This document shows, in pieces, positions 38,701-46,577 of a DNA stretch of 64,000 bases (its first letter is position 1; every line of letters begins with the position of its first letter). Below the pieces are notes generated by a model. That model was not told where the DNA came from and ran no database searches. It worked only from the letters and a program-made list of their open reading frames with translations. Source of the DNA: Photobacterium aphoticum (GTDB lineage: Bacteria; Pseudomonadota; Gammaproteobacteria; Enterobacterales; Vibrionaceae); contig NZ_LDOV01000016.1 in NCBI RefSeq assembly GCF_001029435.1, positions 62,001 through 126,000 on the forward strand. The letters are read 5' to 3'. A program made the position numbers and the translations under genes.

Positions 38701-41700
38701 GCGTTTCATTGACGGTAACGCCCGCCCCTTCACCCAAGACAGGCAAAGCCCCATCGTTAATGGTGACGGCCACGGTTGAAGCCGACAACAAGTTATCGCC
38801 GTCGCTGTCGGTCGCCATGACGGGCACGGTAAAGGTCATCGCATCGGTATTGCTGGTGAAATACGGCGAGCTAGCGATATCAAGGTGATCCAGCGGCAGG
38901 AATTGCGTGGTCACGAGCGTGACTTGCACATCATTGTCTGACGTGACCGGACCGGACGTTGCTTGTACCGCAGAGAGCGTCATAGTCAGCACCGGCGTGC
39001 CATTTTGCAGTTCCACGCTCAGAATGCCGGTCGCGGCATCAAAAGTGACGGTCACGGGTTGGCCGCCGGAGGTGAGGTTGTTTTGCCAATCGGCTATCAA
39101 GGCACTGAGTTGGGCAGGATCGAGCGTGACGGATTCGGGCAACAAGCGATCGGCACCCGCAGTGATCACCCATTGGGTAGAGACAGTACTGGGATAGCCG
39201 CTGGCATTGCTGTTTCCATCGGGATCAGGGGCCGGATCCGGCTCCACATTTATCGCTGTGGCCGTTTCGCCGCCACTCGGATCCGCCCCGTCAATCAAGG
39301 TCAAAGTGATTTGGCTTTCGCTGCTGTCGCCATCGTTATCGGTCACTCGCACCGTCACGGGTAACAACACCTGATTGGTATCGACCGGTTGATCAAACGC
39401 ATCGGTCATCACCACGGTATAGGTGCCATTTTCTGCTATCGTCACCGTAAAAATGGCTTGTCCAAGAGCACCTGGATTGGGAGAGCCGGATTCCTGTGAG
39501 AACAGCGTCAGTGTGTTGTCATCAACCTGATACGTGACGGGCCGTCCGTTACTGGTCAGGCTCGTGACCACCGCCGCCAAGGCATCATTGTCGACAAACA
39601 CCACGCTGTCGATGGCATCACTGCCAATATCGACCGGTATCGTGCCAGTGGCCGAACTGATCGGCGGATTCTCACTGCTGCCTGGCACATTATCCGGATC
39701 GGTAATGCTTGCACCGGAATCGTCCCCAAACGCAGGGATCACGCCATCATTGATGGTCAGGGTAACGACTACCGGATCATCAAGGAAATCCCCATCGGTA
39801 TCATTGGCTTGTATCGGCACGGTGATGACTATTTGCTCGCCATTCACCTGCACAAAACCGCTGCTGTTACCGGACCCGCCGCCAGCCCCTCCACTTGAAC
39901 CACCGGAAAGATGATCAAGGGGAAATAACTGCGTCAATGTGGTGGTCACCACCAAATCTTGCCCATTGGCGCCTTGTACGGCTTGCACGCTGATCTGCAC
40001 AGCGACATCACCGTTCGCCAAGCGGCCAATGAGTACCCCAGTAGCCGCGTCATAGGTAAAGGTGAGCGACTGCTGACCGGAACCCACTTCACGAGTCAGC
40101 TCGGCTAATAAAGCCGCCAGTTGCTGGGTATCGATGGTGACGGTATCGGGATCGAGTCGGTCGATACCGGCGGTGACATCAATAGCAACCGTGCCAATGG
40201 CAGGATACTCATTGGGCACTAAATCCGGCTCGGTGATGGTAATCTCGCCGGTTTCGCCCCCCGGTGGGCTGTTACCATCAATGGCGATGACCACTAACTG
40301 CCCCGTGGTGCTGTCACCATCAAAATCCGTTGCAATGATCCCCAGCTCCAACACCAACTCTGCACGTACCAGCTCATCAATCGGCTGAAATAATGTCACC
40401 ACATAGGTCGCATCGGTCGCAATAGTGGCAGTGAGTACCTGCTCACCACGGCTATCCACCAGCAACAATTGATTCCCGGTTACCTCTACCGTGGTGGCAA
40501 AACCGTTACTGGTCAGTCCGTCTAAATCGGGCTGCTCCGGCGTAAACACGATGGTATCAATGGCATCACTGCCCACATCAAGCGGAATGGCTCCGTCCAA
40601 CGGGACGCCCAGAAAATCCGCTTCATCGATGACGGTCCCTGAATCGGTGCCCAGTTGCGGATCGACCCCATCCAGAATATCGACGGATACCAATACAGGG
40701 GTATCAAACGGGTTACCGGCTAAATCGGTGCCTTGCAGCGGCAAGACGACAGACAAGGTGTCGTTTTGAATCTGCACCGAGCCACTGCCACTTCCATTAT
40801 TACTATCAATATGATCAATGGGTTGGGACAACAGCGTGGTTACCGTGATGGTCACATCCCGCCCTGCCCCTTCGGTTTGTACCGTAAAGGTGACGACAGT
40901 ACTGCCTGCGCCAGCGCCTGATGAAGAGTCCGACGCCAGCACGCCGACAATGGCATTGCTGGCCGCATCAAAGGTGAACGTGACCGCCTGCCCGCTGGAG
41001 GTAATGGTCTGATTCAGCGCCGCGAGAAATGCCGGTAAGGCACTGGCAGAAAAGGTGATGGAATTGGGATCGAGCGGTAATGAGCCGGCACTGACAATGA
41101 CGCTGGTACTGGCCTCGGACGGATAGGTGTTAGGATCTAAATCCCCTTCGGTAAGTTGCATGGCCCCGCTTTCACCGCCAGCAGGCGCAAACAAGGGCGG
41201 AATGTCATCATCACTGACACGGGCAGCAGGGGTATATTGGGTATCAAAGCCGGCTTCAGCTAACGTGGCATCCCCGTCATAGGCAATCACCACAAAACCG
41301 GCATTGGCGGTATCGCCACCACCAGAGCCTCCCGCACCTGCGCCGCCCGCCGCTGGCGCTTCGAGCAGTTCGGTCGGATCGCCCCCGGCCAAGATCAGTG
41401 CTTCCAAGGCATCCAAATCCACATCGGCCAGTACGCCGCTTTGCAGATCATAAGGGATCGCATCCAACTCACTGACGAGCAAAGCTTCCGCATCAAATGC
41501 CGCTTGTTCAGAGGCGGAGGGCGCCACCAGTACACAGGTCGGGCACGGCCAATCCATCAACACCGGTTCACCGTTGACCATGAGTACATACTTGGCGTTG
41601 GCATCAGCAAAAATCACCCGTTGATCACTCAAGGCCACCAGCACCTGCCCTGATGAGGCCGTATCAGCCACATTGGCAACCAACACCCGCCCGTCAGATT

Positions 41701-41854
41701 GGGGGGCATAAACAGTGCCTTGCGCCAACTGCAAAGCAAGCATTGAGGACGCAGGAAAATCGCTGCTCTCTGTAAAAAAGCCTGACCCGTCCTTGGTGTT
41801 AGTCAATGATGCCGATGTGAAACCGGCACCGGATAATGAAGAGGTATCCGCCAT
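29759..41854 (-). CDS. lapA: Giant LapA-type RTX adhesin with N-terminal retention module and type I secretion signal
   Basis: 4031 residues from the ATG at 41854 (GAGAGG just upstream; a TTG 18 bp earlier is also in frame). Order: retention module (about 1-165) ending in D-P-T-E-L-L-E-A-P-A-A-G, the LapG cleavage site with the di-alanine; Gly-rich linker; about 11 alternating repeat units (about 210-1880) of two kinds, one with D-G-x-D-P-A-G-G and E-P-D-L (T1SS-143-like) and one with D-G-x-x-P-x-x-x-x-D-S-G; further Ig/cadherin-like modules; Gly/Asp RTX nonapeptides (about 3840-3885) and a C-terminal type I secretion signal ending V-F-I-V-D. The repeats bind calcium and extend the protein from the surface. 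It is secreted by the LapBCE-type machinery encoded divergently and is released when LapG cuts the Ala-Ala bond. Confidence 0.93.
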   Translation of the reverse strand: MADTSSLSGAGFTSASLTNTKDGSGFFTESSDFPASSMLALQLAQGTVYAPQSDGRVLVANVADTASSGQVLVALSDQRVIFADANAKYVLMVNGEPVLMDWPCPTCVLVAPSASEQAAFDAEALLVSELDAIPYDLQSGVLADVDLDALEALILAGGDPTELLEAPAAGGAGAGGSGGGDTANAGFVVIAYDGDATLAEAGFDTQYTPAARVSDDDIPPLFAPAGGESGAMQLTEGDLDPNTYPSEASTSVIVSAGSLPLDPNSITFSASALPAFLAALNQTITSSGQAVTFTFDAASNAIVGVLASDSSSGAGAGSTVVTFTVQTEGAGRDVTITVTTLLSQPIDHIDSNNGSGSGSVQIQNDTLSVVLPLQGTDLAGNPFDTPVLVSVDILDGVDPQLGTDSGTVIDEADFLGVPLDGAIPLDVGSDAIDTIVFTPEQPDLDGLTSNGFATTVEVTGNQLLLVDSRGEQVLTATIATDATYVVTLFQPIDELVRAELVLELGIIATDFDGDSTTGQLVVIAIDGNSPPGGETGEITITEPDLVPNEYPAIGTVAIDVTAGIDRLDPDTVTIDTQQLAALLAELTREVGSGQQSLTFTYDAATGVLIGRLANGDVAVQISVQAVQGANGQDLVVTTTLTQLFPLDHLSGGSSGGAGGGSGNSSGFVQVNGEQIVITVPIQANDTDGDFLDDPVVVTLTINDGVIPAFGDDSGASITDPDNVPGSSENPPISSATGTIPVDIGSDAIDSVVFVDNDALAAVVTSLTSNGRPVTYQVDDNTLTLFSQESGSPNPGALGQAIFTVTIAENGTYTVVMTDAFDQPVDTNQVLLPVTVRVTDNDGDSSESQITLTLIDGADPSGGETATAINVEPDPAPDPDGNSNASGYPSTVSTQWVITAGADRLLPESVTLDPAQLSALIADWQNNLTSGGQPVTVTFDAATGILSVELQNGTPVLTMTLSAVQATSGPVTSDNDVQVTLVTTQFLPLDHLDIASSPYFTSNTDAMTFTVPVMATDSDGDNLLSASTVAVTINDGALPVLGEGAGVTVNETQDANQTVSGTIGIDVGSDAIASLLFAADQPAVSATSDGNALSWVSAGDPAGSELRLEDGAGNAVLTVSINASGQFDVVLLGTLDHSGTDPDSNSIPLPVNVVITDNDGDQAAGEITITVTDGDDPAGGTTVAVALVEPDLVNEAGNSDYPATATQSDVLTAGSDRLLPESVQITPTEVAAILAELNAEITAGGAALTFTYDPASGLLSGALANGTEVVSLTLTATQASNGQDVDLALTWVQRAPLDHNLNGNNTGFVSVNGEQIVLRLPVQAQDVDGDVLTTPVSVTATSVDGPIPQLLTDSGITANETADLNTTLNGQIDVNVGSDAVAAITFAAEQSAFDDLFSDGQPVQIEVVGGNTLNGFIEQNGTRVPVLTVVMTPTGNYTLTLTNNLDHLSDDTITLPLDVVVTDDDGDTNTGQITLTITDGDEPAFGDDSGVALNEGDNGNATGNGTIAVVGGSDDVVAVFFSPSQPSLNGLTSNGFATSVTVSSVGSGGQITVVRADQPDIVVLTITIGIDGGYTVTQSQPLDQPIDNLNTLALNVTVEDRDGDTAQGVVTVSITDGTDPAGGNTAAIAFTEGDLSPSPPTVGYPVSGSSQITIAAGVDRLNPPTITLDPVQIANLLNEFAAEVTAGGNAVVATWTTAPTDPDADSGVGTLTLTATGEGGGEVVLTAVLTATQNSDGQQVDITTVVTQFAQLDHNGTNDTGLVRQLNDTIVFDLPVQVQDTDGDSLTTPALITTTITDGVDPVINGIPPLLVKESDIDTGGNFHPGSNPSGTEQTASGQLSFNTGSDAIIAYQVDVAAFNTANAGTLTAGGTQVLLVFNSAASTATSQRYDGQVNGVPIFTLVLRADGSYTFTLLGALDHVQPQNDTQLTMDFAVQAQDQDGDLSAPVNLLVTVDDDVPQTEDAAFPAVEEGSTTPTLDVLTEREEGADDAAVTAVIINGERQTLTGTPNPQGFFPFDVNQDGQLLGQLFISPEGNVFFTSLPDVDHGGAPIVVNVDFEVTDGDNDTSQSTLTITITDEEPELVVLPANGEEDQGRDADGTITDPAQGLPITMSIDIGDGDRNEQIGEVFIILPAEPHGDFYLNGTLLTPVAGSSPAQVLIPASAFTDPDGDGVFQLQGVTFVGDEDYSTFAEPGNKIDFTVTAQIITADGVDHPLQSGTLTVDILGIADPPIFAPETVVYYGNGEEDGPNISLAESFQAALKDTDGSEVLTYFITITQGEGQIVGEGITEVSPGVFEVPVSAASSVALDPIDNFSGDIRLSLTAQSREQGHFVPGSETAQTIENLLVNVLPVADEAQLKVRRDSGLEDEPIALAPLITLTELDDTDDDFGVETLYVRLSELPTGATLVQNGTVLTPDSNGVYEILFEDLDQVQLIPVPESNVDFRIKVEGVVKDVVDITLEDGSIQTVEDEFVTAAQFIEIALTGVVDVPTLVVDDTDWTIIDDVSPPALEITIKEDADAVLDFGLISGEKANAPLDESETLTFVISNIPEGTRIFDAEGNEQTLVFVGFDPVTGLPRYEVKLSGEDIGTPEQPVAITIRPPENSTQDIVLDANVIVTENDGDQGEFELQLIIKIEPVVDVEDYTRQSNGLEDQFITLNWQPTLSDSKEVITGLTIGNIQPGYQLRINDGGTITPLVVDGSGSVVIDAAQLAQLLGGAQLQLLAPEDSDLNLIGPTAITSQVTVEENDVDSPASDTKVANGTLSVIIRAVVEPDAELGGQIINDQGQPEFVESIVSTDGNLDLTGAAGSDGQIVFEDLDPSSDEVIQSIVITFPDPSIDFVVIGGINNGDGSWTVPQGSLNSIQILAPQGFEGAVNVALAAEVQDLSDDTEPSVVVVVNSTLEIIFQSDALNLDLAAPIVVQQDVILTGTEDNAVNLANYLNGIVSLDTTDDDQLNDEFSLVISAANLPSGASISGMDFNFVTNEYVIKLAVPADGTIDFSGITLNLPQDFAGDFLLDVKYVNTDINSGNVKEVTDTIEVRIDPVVDVPSRTGDPNRAPEIGLTVVETQGLDADRQPIEGDTPQVIYPDIAYEDGIIILDVTASVADISTTTLAGLETIAEAVLTVGSQGGTFLTADGTPVTTLTITDPSQLAAIRYRPPEDFSGDIELGVALTIVDTAEYDQTPGAPVQTDTATFDGSISFEVIAVNDEVSFVGIDTPIVGDEDSGPINFSGIRGEVVDVDGSESILSLKIVNVPEGFIIDGASNNGGGEWSVSVPAGSSSFDLAGQGLIPPKDFSGSVELGIVVFSKEDSLELPEENSATFTVQVNPIADGVDTDITPTASGTENQAIELVLNIEALDDANSYTGTAGNVTENPPETLQVEISNVPDSSQIALPAGVTGTAVNQGGGVWLVTVEASQLASLTFIPGNANSNNWNGELNLAIRAVDNGNVATDALEVFQTITLDIEAVNDAPVNTVPASLTTDEDAVLLINTLRISDVDVDEVSVGTMTVTLVVNNGVLSVPSGSPTTGITVTGDGTGTLVLEGSLANLTALLTAGINYQPNANFNGDDTLQMTTNDQGNTGIGGPLEDSDSVPITVNQVNDAPVLPTIGDQTVEEDSALVISGLSVSDVDFNEAGSTGVMTVTLSATNGTLTVSDTTGVTITDNGSGNVTLSGDLAAINTLLASGVTYQGAPDFKGDDVITVVANDNGNVGSGGPQQATTTINVTVTPKPEPPTLELTVPQMADTRAALGVLVPLLGLAVTAADADETLLVEVRDLGAGRLVNASGTEVGTDLGGGSWQVPVAQLDDLFIADLPQGSNPLTVVAISQESDGSQAESTALVINVRMDNLTETGNAVGEGDADGDNLVIGADGNERLFGGLGDDILVGGAGSDELFGGEGNDTLWGGTRNGNGDGVADTFVWQAGDVGGAGTSVTDTVKDMEVGLDQLNIAEILPDDGSSDLDRLLDNITASVESTDSLRLDLTTVSGGNPAGTQGILLENVDVAGLGLEAGSSSADIINQLFTNNVFIVD

Positions 41855-42154
41855 AAAGCCTCTCGCTATCAAGTGAATAACACACGCCTGAGGGCGACAT
41901 CCCCTTAGTGTAGTCTCACCAGCGATGCACCTTTCAAAACCAATAAAGCGTTCTCAGCTTTTAGAATTCCCAATCTCGGCACGCTGTCTTTTTCTTGGCT
42001 TACCTAAGCTCAGGCAATCAGCACACCTGTAACGCGCGCTGTGACCGATAAAACGCTATCACCCAGAAGAAACCGCCACGAGAGACGCAAGACAAAACAC
42101 ATAAGAAAGAACAGAAACATAAGAAAAAAGAGACAGAAGAAATAAGGCATCACC
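41855..42154. promoter_or_regulatory. Divergent control region of the lap locus
   Basis: 300 bp between the adhesin gene and the lapC-first operon. It must carry the promoters of both transcripts. I could not assign convincing -35/-10 pairs or a known c-di-GMP-regulator site; the part next to lapC (42085-42150) is strikingly purine-rich (AGAAA-type runs). Confidence 0.5.
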
Positions 42155-43624
42155 ATGAAGCAATCCACACCCACAACAGGCCCTGCATCTGCCGCCGGAA
42201 CCTCCTCCGGCCACCCGCGCCCAACCGCGCCGGTTGATCCGGCATTGCTGGCCTATGCCGACGACACGCAAGCGGCCTTTTTGCTGCATGCACCTCGTCG
42301 CGCCCGTGCGTTGTTGTGGGTGGTATTGGCATTTATCGTTATCGCTATCATTTGGGCCTGGCAGGCTCCGCTCGAACAAGTGACTCGGGGGCAAGGCAAG
42401 GTGATCCCGTCTTCCCAGCGGCAAGTGGTGCAAAATCTCGAAGGGGGGATCGTCAAAGCCATCCTCATTGCAGAAGGTGACACGGTGCAGGCCAATCAAC
42501 CGTTACTGCACATTGATGACACCCGTTTTCGTTCAGATGCCCAGGAACGCCGCCAAGATTTGGCCGGGTTAGAAGCCGACGCCATTCGCTTACAGGCCCT
42601 GCTCAACAGCGTCACCACCGTCGCGCCGAAAACCATGACAGCACAAACGCTGGCCCGTTCATGGTCCCGCTCCGTCACCGTGCGCACCACACCATTAGAC
42701 TTCCCCGATGCTTTGGCAGAACAGCATAGTGCCTTGGTGCAACGTCAGCGGGAGGAATTTCGCGACAGCCTCGCCAGTGTGGAAAACCAATTGTCGGTCA
42801 TCGCCCAACAAATCAAACAGAAGGTACGCGAACTGGAGCAGGCCAAAGCGCGTTTGAGCAACCAACGCCACAGCTTTGCGCTGGCTAACGAAGAATACAC
42901 CATCACCAAACCGTTAGCGGATGAAGGCGTGGTGCCTCGTGTCGAACTGCTCAAACTCAAGCGCCAAGTGAACGACGCACGTCGCGACATGACCGCCAGC
43001 CAACTGCAAATCCCCGAACTACAAGCGGCCATTCAAGAAGCCATTTATAAGCGGTTAGACATTGCCCTGAACTTTCGCGCGGAGACCCAAGCCGAATTAA
43101 ATGACACCGCCGACAAATTAGATGCCCTGCGCCAATCGCAAGTGGGGCTGCAAGATAAAGTGTCCCGCACTATTGTGACCTCACCCGTGACGGGCAAAGT
43201 GCAAAAACTGCACATCAACACCATTGGCGGGGTGATCCAGCCGGGCATGGATCTGATCGACATCGTACCCACTGAGGATGCCCTGCTGGTGGAAGCCAAA
43301 ATCGCCCCGAAAGACATCGGTTTTTTGCGCCCCGGCCTGAAAGCCATCGTCAAATTTACTGCCTACGACTTCACCCAATACGGCGGCCTGACCGGCACGC
43401 TGGAACACATCAGCCCGGATACTTGGGTCGATGAAGAAGGCAACAGCTTTTATCACGTGCGGATCCGCACCGATGCGCCCCATTTCACCGATCCGCAAGG
43501 CGAACGCTTACCCATTATTCCCGGCATGACCGCTTCCGCTGATGTGATCACCGGCCATCAAACGGTCTTACAGTATTTGCTTAACCCGGTGCTGAGAGCG
43601 CGCCAAACGGCACTGAGGGAGTAA
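42155..43624 (+). CDS. lapC: Type I secretion membrane-fusion protein, LapC-like
   Basis: 489 residues, HlyD family. A Pro/Ala/Thr-rich cytosolic head, a transmembrane helix at about 50-70, lipoyl half (V-I-P-S-S-Q-R-Q-V-V-Q-N-L-E-G-G-I-V), a long coiled-coil region (about 130-310), second lipoyl half (R-T-I-V-T-S-P-V-T-G-K-V), and a barrel domain. It bridges the inner-membrane ABC transporter (LapB) and the outer-membrane channel (LapE) for adhesin export. First gene of a six-gene operon; 5 bp before lapE. Confidence 0.92.
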   Translation: MKQSTPTTGPASAAGTSSGHPRPTAPVDPALLAYADDTQAAFLLHAPRRARALLWVVLAFIVIAIIWAWQAPLEQVTRGQGKVIPSSQRQVVQNLEGGIVKAILIAEGDTVQANQPLLHIDDTRFRSDAQERRQDLAGLEADAIRLQALLNSVTTVAPKTMTAQTLARSWSRSVTVRTTPLDFPDALAEQHSALVQRQREEFRDSLASVENQLSVIAQQIKQKVRELEQAKARLSNQRHSFALANEEYTITKPLADEGVVPRVELLKLKRQVNDARRDMTASQLQIPELQAAIQEAIYKRLDIALNFRAETQAELNDTADKLDALRQSQVGLQDKVSRTIVTSPVTGKVQKLHINTIGGVIQPGMDLIDIVPTEDALLVEAKIAPKDIGFLRPGLKAIVKFTAYDFTQYGGLTGTLEHISPDTWVDEEGNSFYHVRIRTDAPHFTDPQGERLPIIPGMTASADVITGHQTVLQYLLNPVLRARQTALRE

Positions 43625-43629
43625 CGCTT

Positions 43630-45027
43630 ATGTCTTTCTTGCGCATCATGCATTGCCGAACTTGCAAGCATCTGTATCACAATCATAGATACCGCAATCA
43701 TCTACACCACAATCATTTATGCCTGATCACGGTGGCCGTGTTGCTGGGCCTGATCAGCCTTGGGCTCACTCCCCGCGCTGCACAAGCTCAGTCGCTGGAA
43801 CAAGCGGTGGCAGAGACGCTGGCGAGCAACCCTGAAATCAAACGCGCGTACAACACCTTCATGAGCCGCAATGAGGCCACCCGCTCGTCGGTGGGTGATT
43901 ACTTACCCAGTGTGGATGTCTCGGCCGGGGCCGGCTATGAAGATTACGATAACAGCACTAACAGCACGGGGGATTACGAGCCGCTGGATGCCACCATCAG
44001 TTTGCGCCAGTTGATTTGGGACGGCTCCATCACCTACCACGACATTCAGCGCAACAAGGCCGAAGCAGAAGCCCAGCGCTACCAACTGCTGGCCGATGCG
44101 CAAGATAAAGCCCTGCGTGTGACCGAGTTGTACCTCGATATTCTCGAAGCGCAGGAAGTGTTGATCCTGTCGCAAAACAATTTTGCCGTGCATAAACGGA
44201 TTTTCGCCGACATCAAAAAACGCACCGATTCCGGCATTGGTTCGACGGCGGATTTAGCACAAATCGAAGGGCGACTGGCCCGCTCGCGCGCCAACATGAT
44301 CGCCGCCGGCAACAACCTGCAAGACAAAGAAAGTGAATTCATACGCGTGGTCGGCAGCCCGGCCATTCAGCTGGAAAAACCGGAAGTGGATCAGAACTAT
44401 TTGCCCGCCACCTTATCAGACGCCATTGCCCGCGCCACCGACAACAACCCGGTGCTGTTTGTCGCAAAAAACGACATTGATGCCGCTCACTACCAATACA
44501 AGCAGGCCAAAGGCAATTTCTACCCCTCTTTTGAGCTGGAAGCCTCGCAAGAATGGGGCGAGGACTTGGACGGCACCCCCGGTCATACCGACGAATTTAA
44601 AGCCGGCATTCGCGTGCGCTACAACCTGTACAACGGCGGATCGGACATGGCGGATGCACGGGAAGCGGCCTACGAACTGAGCCAGTCCAAAGACGTGCGG
44701 GATCGCGCTTACCGTCAGCTTGAAGAGAGCACCAAACTGGCGTGGAGCAGCATGGAACTGGCACTCAATCAAACCCTGTACCTGCAACAGCACGTGGATG
44801 CCTCAGCCCGCACTGTGATTGCCTATGAAAAGCAATTTCGCATTGGCAAGCGCACCTTGCTGGATGTACTGAACACGGAAAACGAATTGTTTGATGCGCG
44901 CAAATCGTATCTGGATGCCCACTATGCCGGGATCCTGGCCAAGTACCGGGTACTGAATGCCACCGGTCAGTTGCTGGAAGAGATGCGGGTGGATGTGCCG
45001 TCACAATGGTCAACGCCGGTGCGCTAG
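43630..45027 (+). CDS. lapE: TolC-family outer-membrane channel of the Lap type I secretion system
   Basis: 465 residues with GGGAG before the ATG. The N-terminus has an odd His/Asn-rich head (about 11-30) before the hydrophobic signal core, encoded by 15-bp repeats. Then two TolC repeats with the usual pattern (S-L-E-Q-A-V-A-E-T-L-A-S-N-P-E-I at the start, R-Y-N-L-Y-N-G-G in the second half, L-L-D-V-L-N-T-E-N-E-L near the end). It forms the outer-membrane exit duct for the LapA-type adhesin. Cotranscribed between lapC and the OmpA-like lipoprotein gene. Confidence 0.9.
   Translation: MSFLRIMHCRTCKHLYHNHRYRNHLHHNHLCLITVAVLLGLISLGLTPRAAQAQSLEQAVAETLASNPEIKRAYNTFMSRNEATRSSVGDYLPSVDVSAGAGYEDYDNSTNSTGDYEPLDATISLRQLIWDGSITYHDIQRNKAEAEAQRYQLLADAQDKALRVTELYLDILEAQEVLILSQNNFAVHKRIFADIKKRTDSGIGSTADLAQIEGRLARSRANMIAAGNNLQDKESEFIRVVGSPAIQLEKPEVDQNYLPATLSDAIARATDNNPVLFVAKNDIDAAHYQYKQAKGNFYPSFELEASQEWGEDLDGTPGHTDEFKAGIRVRYNLYNGGSDMADAREAAYELSQSKDVRDRAYRQLEESTKLAWSSMELALNQTLYLQQHVDASARTVIAYEKQFRIGKRTLLDVLNTENELFDARKSYLDAHYAGILAKYRVLNATGQLLEEMRVDVPSQWSTPVR
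43678..43717 (+). repeat. 15-bp in-frame repeat in the LapE head
   Basis: CAATCAT recurs at 43680, 43695 and 43710 with 15-bp period; the encoded pentapeptides are Y-H-N-H-R, Y-R-N-H-L and H-H-N-H-L, placed before the signal core. Confidence 0.8.
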
Positions 45028-45036
45028 GAGGAGAGG

Positions 45037-45690
45037 ATGCGATCACTATCATTCAGACAATCCACACAAAAGGCACGACGACTGGCAAGTTTGCTCAGCC
45101 TGTGGCTTTGTGTATGTATGCTTCTCTCAGGGTGCAGTTTTGAGGCGGAAGCCCCGCCAGTGGCCGATCAGTCGCGGGATTTGCTGGACGATGACGGTGA
45201 TGGGGTGATCAATGCCCGCGATCGCTGCCCGAATACCCCGCATGCGGCCATTGTCGATAACAACGGTTGCCCGACCATTGTCGAGCGCAGTGATGCCACC
45301 GAATTACACATTCTGTTTGCTAACGATTCCACAGTGATCCCCGCTGAGTATCTGCCGCAAATAGACCACATGGCCGCGTTTTTAGCGGCCTACCCTGACA
45401 CCCATATTGAACTCAAAGGCTATGCCAGCCAAGTGGGTGCTCACGACTATAACGATGCGTTATCGAAGCGCCGCGCCGATGTGGTGCGGCAACACTTGAT
45501 CGCCTTGGGCGTTACCCCGGCCCGGATCCGTACCGTCGGCTTTGGTGATACCCAACCCGTTCCTGCTGCCAGTAAAGAGGAATCCCATACTTTGAGTCGC
45601 CGAGTGACTGCCCGTGTTCGGGGCGAGCGCGGCAGCGTGCTCAATGAATGGACCATCTTCTCGCTGCGCACCGAGTCAACGGAGCCCTAA
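45037..45690 (+). CDS. OmpA-family lipoprotein within the lap operon
   Basis: 217 residues, strong SD (GGAGGAGAGG). Lipobox L-L-S-G-C at about residue 33. Then a calcium-binding type-3-like repeat (D-D-D-G-D-G-V-I-N-A-R-D-R-C-P-N-T-P), and an OmpA C-terminal peptidoglycan-binding domain (I-L-F-A-N-D-S-T-V-I-P ... L-K-G-Y-A-S-Q-V-G ... L-S-K-R-R-A-D-V-V). It would anchor the outer membrane to murein near the adhesin export apparatus. Such a gene is found in many Lap-like operons but its role is unclear. Its stop is 2 bp before the lapG start. Confidence 0.88.
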   Translation: MRSLSFRQSTQKARRLASLLSLWLCVCMLLSGCSFEAEAPPVADQSRDLLDDDGDGVINARDRCPNTPHAAIVDNNGCPTIVERSDATELHILFANDSTVIPAEYLPQIDHMAAFLAAYPDTHIELKGYASQVGAHDYNDALSKRRADVVRQHLIALGVTPARIRTVGFGDTQPVPAASKEESHTLSRRVTARVRGERGSVLNEWTIFSLRTESTEP

Positions 45691-45692
45691 CC

Positions 45693-46577
45693 ATGATGAC
45701 TTTCTTTTCCAACTTAATCACTTGGCTCATTTTGCTGGTGTTGTGGCTCTCTGCCAATGCGGCAGAAGCCGTCACACCCACGACGAGCCCGCTTAATCCT
45801 TCCTCCCTGAGCGCTTCCGCCCTGAGTCCTGACGAGCAGCACAACGTCATGCGGGTCAAACTCGCTTACGGGGAGGCGGCCAGCCAACGGGTGATCCGCT
45901 GGCGTCAACTGCTTGGTCAGGTTAAAACCGAACAACGCCGTCCCGCCGATTCTGATCGGAACCACAATCAGAACCTCGCTCACAACCACGATCATAATAA
46001 AAGCACCGCACAACCGATCCCCGCCTTGCTGCAATCGGTGAATCAGTTCTATAACCGTTTGGTGTTCTTGGATGATCCCATTGTGTGGGGCAAAGAAGAT
46101 TACTGGGCCACCCCGCTGGAGTTTTTAGGGGTCGGTGCCGGCGATTGTGAGGACTACAGCATCGCCAAGTATTTTTCCCTGCGTGAACTGGGCGTAGCGG
46201 ATAACAAGCTGCGCCTGATTTACGTGAAAGCCTTACAACTGAACCAGTTCCACATGGTACTGGCCTATTACCCCACGCCGGCCGCCGTGCCTTTGCTGCT
46301 GGATAACCTCACCCCACAGATTTTACGCGCCACGGAGCGCCGTGACTTACAGCCTATCTACAGCTTCAACGGCAGCCAATTGTGGTTAATGAAACAACGC
46401 GGCGAAGGGAAAGCCGTCGGCCAGGCCCGTCAAATCAAAAAATGGGAACAACTGCGCACCCGCTTTCGTCACAACGAACTCGCCCAGCCCATTATTACGC
46501 CGTATACCCGCTTGCCGCCCCGTATCCCGCACCATAATCAATACGATGCTGGGGTCATCGAGGCCATACGCGCATGA
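45693..46577 (+). CDS. lapG: Transglutaminase-like periplasmic cysteine protease, LapG-like
   Basis: 294 residues from the ATG at 45693 (GGAG upstream; a longer frame at 45648 overlaps the ompA-like gene). Signal peptide about 26 residues. The catalytic triad is visible: Cys152 in G-D-C-E-D-Y, His187 in F-H-M-V-L, Asp204 in L-L-L-D-N-L; spacing matches P. fluorescens LapG. The acidic residues around E-D-Y bind calcium in the family. It cleaves the Ala-Ala site of the LapA-type adhesin unless held by LapD. A His/Asn-rich linker (about 88-103) is coded by 12-bp repeats. Its stop overlaps the lapD start by 4 bp. Confidence 0.92.
   Translation: MMTFFSNLITWLILLVLWLSANAAEAVTPTTSPLNPSSLSASALSPDEQHNVMRVKLAYGEAASQRVIRWRQLLGQVKTEQRRPADSDRNHNQNLAHNHDHNKSTAQPIPALLQSVNQFYNRLVFLDDPIVWGKEDYWATPLEFLGVGAGDCEDYSIAKYFSLRELGVADNKLRLIYVKALQLNQFHMVLAYYPTPAAVPLLLDNLTPQILRATERRDLQPIYSFNGSQLWLMKQRGEGKAVGQARQIKKWEQLRTRFRHNELAQPIITPYTRLPPRIPHHNQYDAGVIEAIRA
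45960..45995 (+). repeat. 12-bp imperfect in-frame repeat in lapG
   Basis: AACCACAATCAG, AACCTCGCTCAC and AACCACGATCAT at 45960, 45972 and 45984 encode N-H-N-Q / N-L-A-H / N-H-D-H. Confidence 0.75.

Noticed and set aside
29796-41653. Long plus-strand frames of 100-300 codons opposite the giant adhesin
   Set aside because: They mirror the repeat structure of the adhesin gene in another frame and lack SDs.
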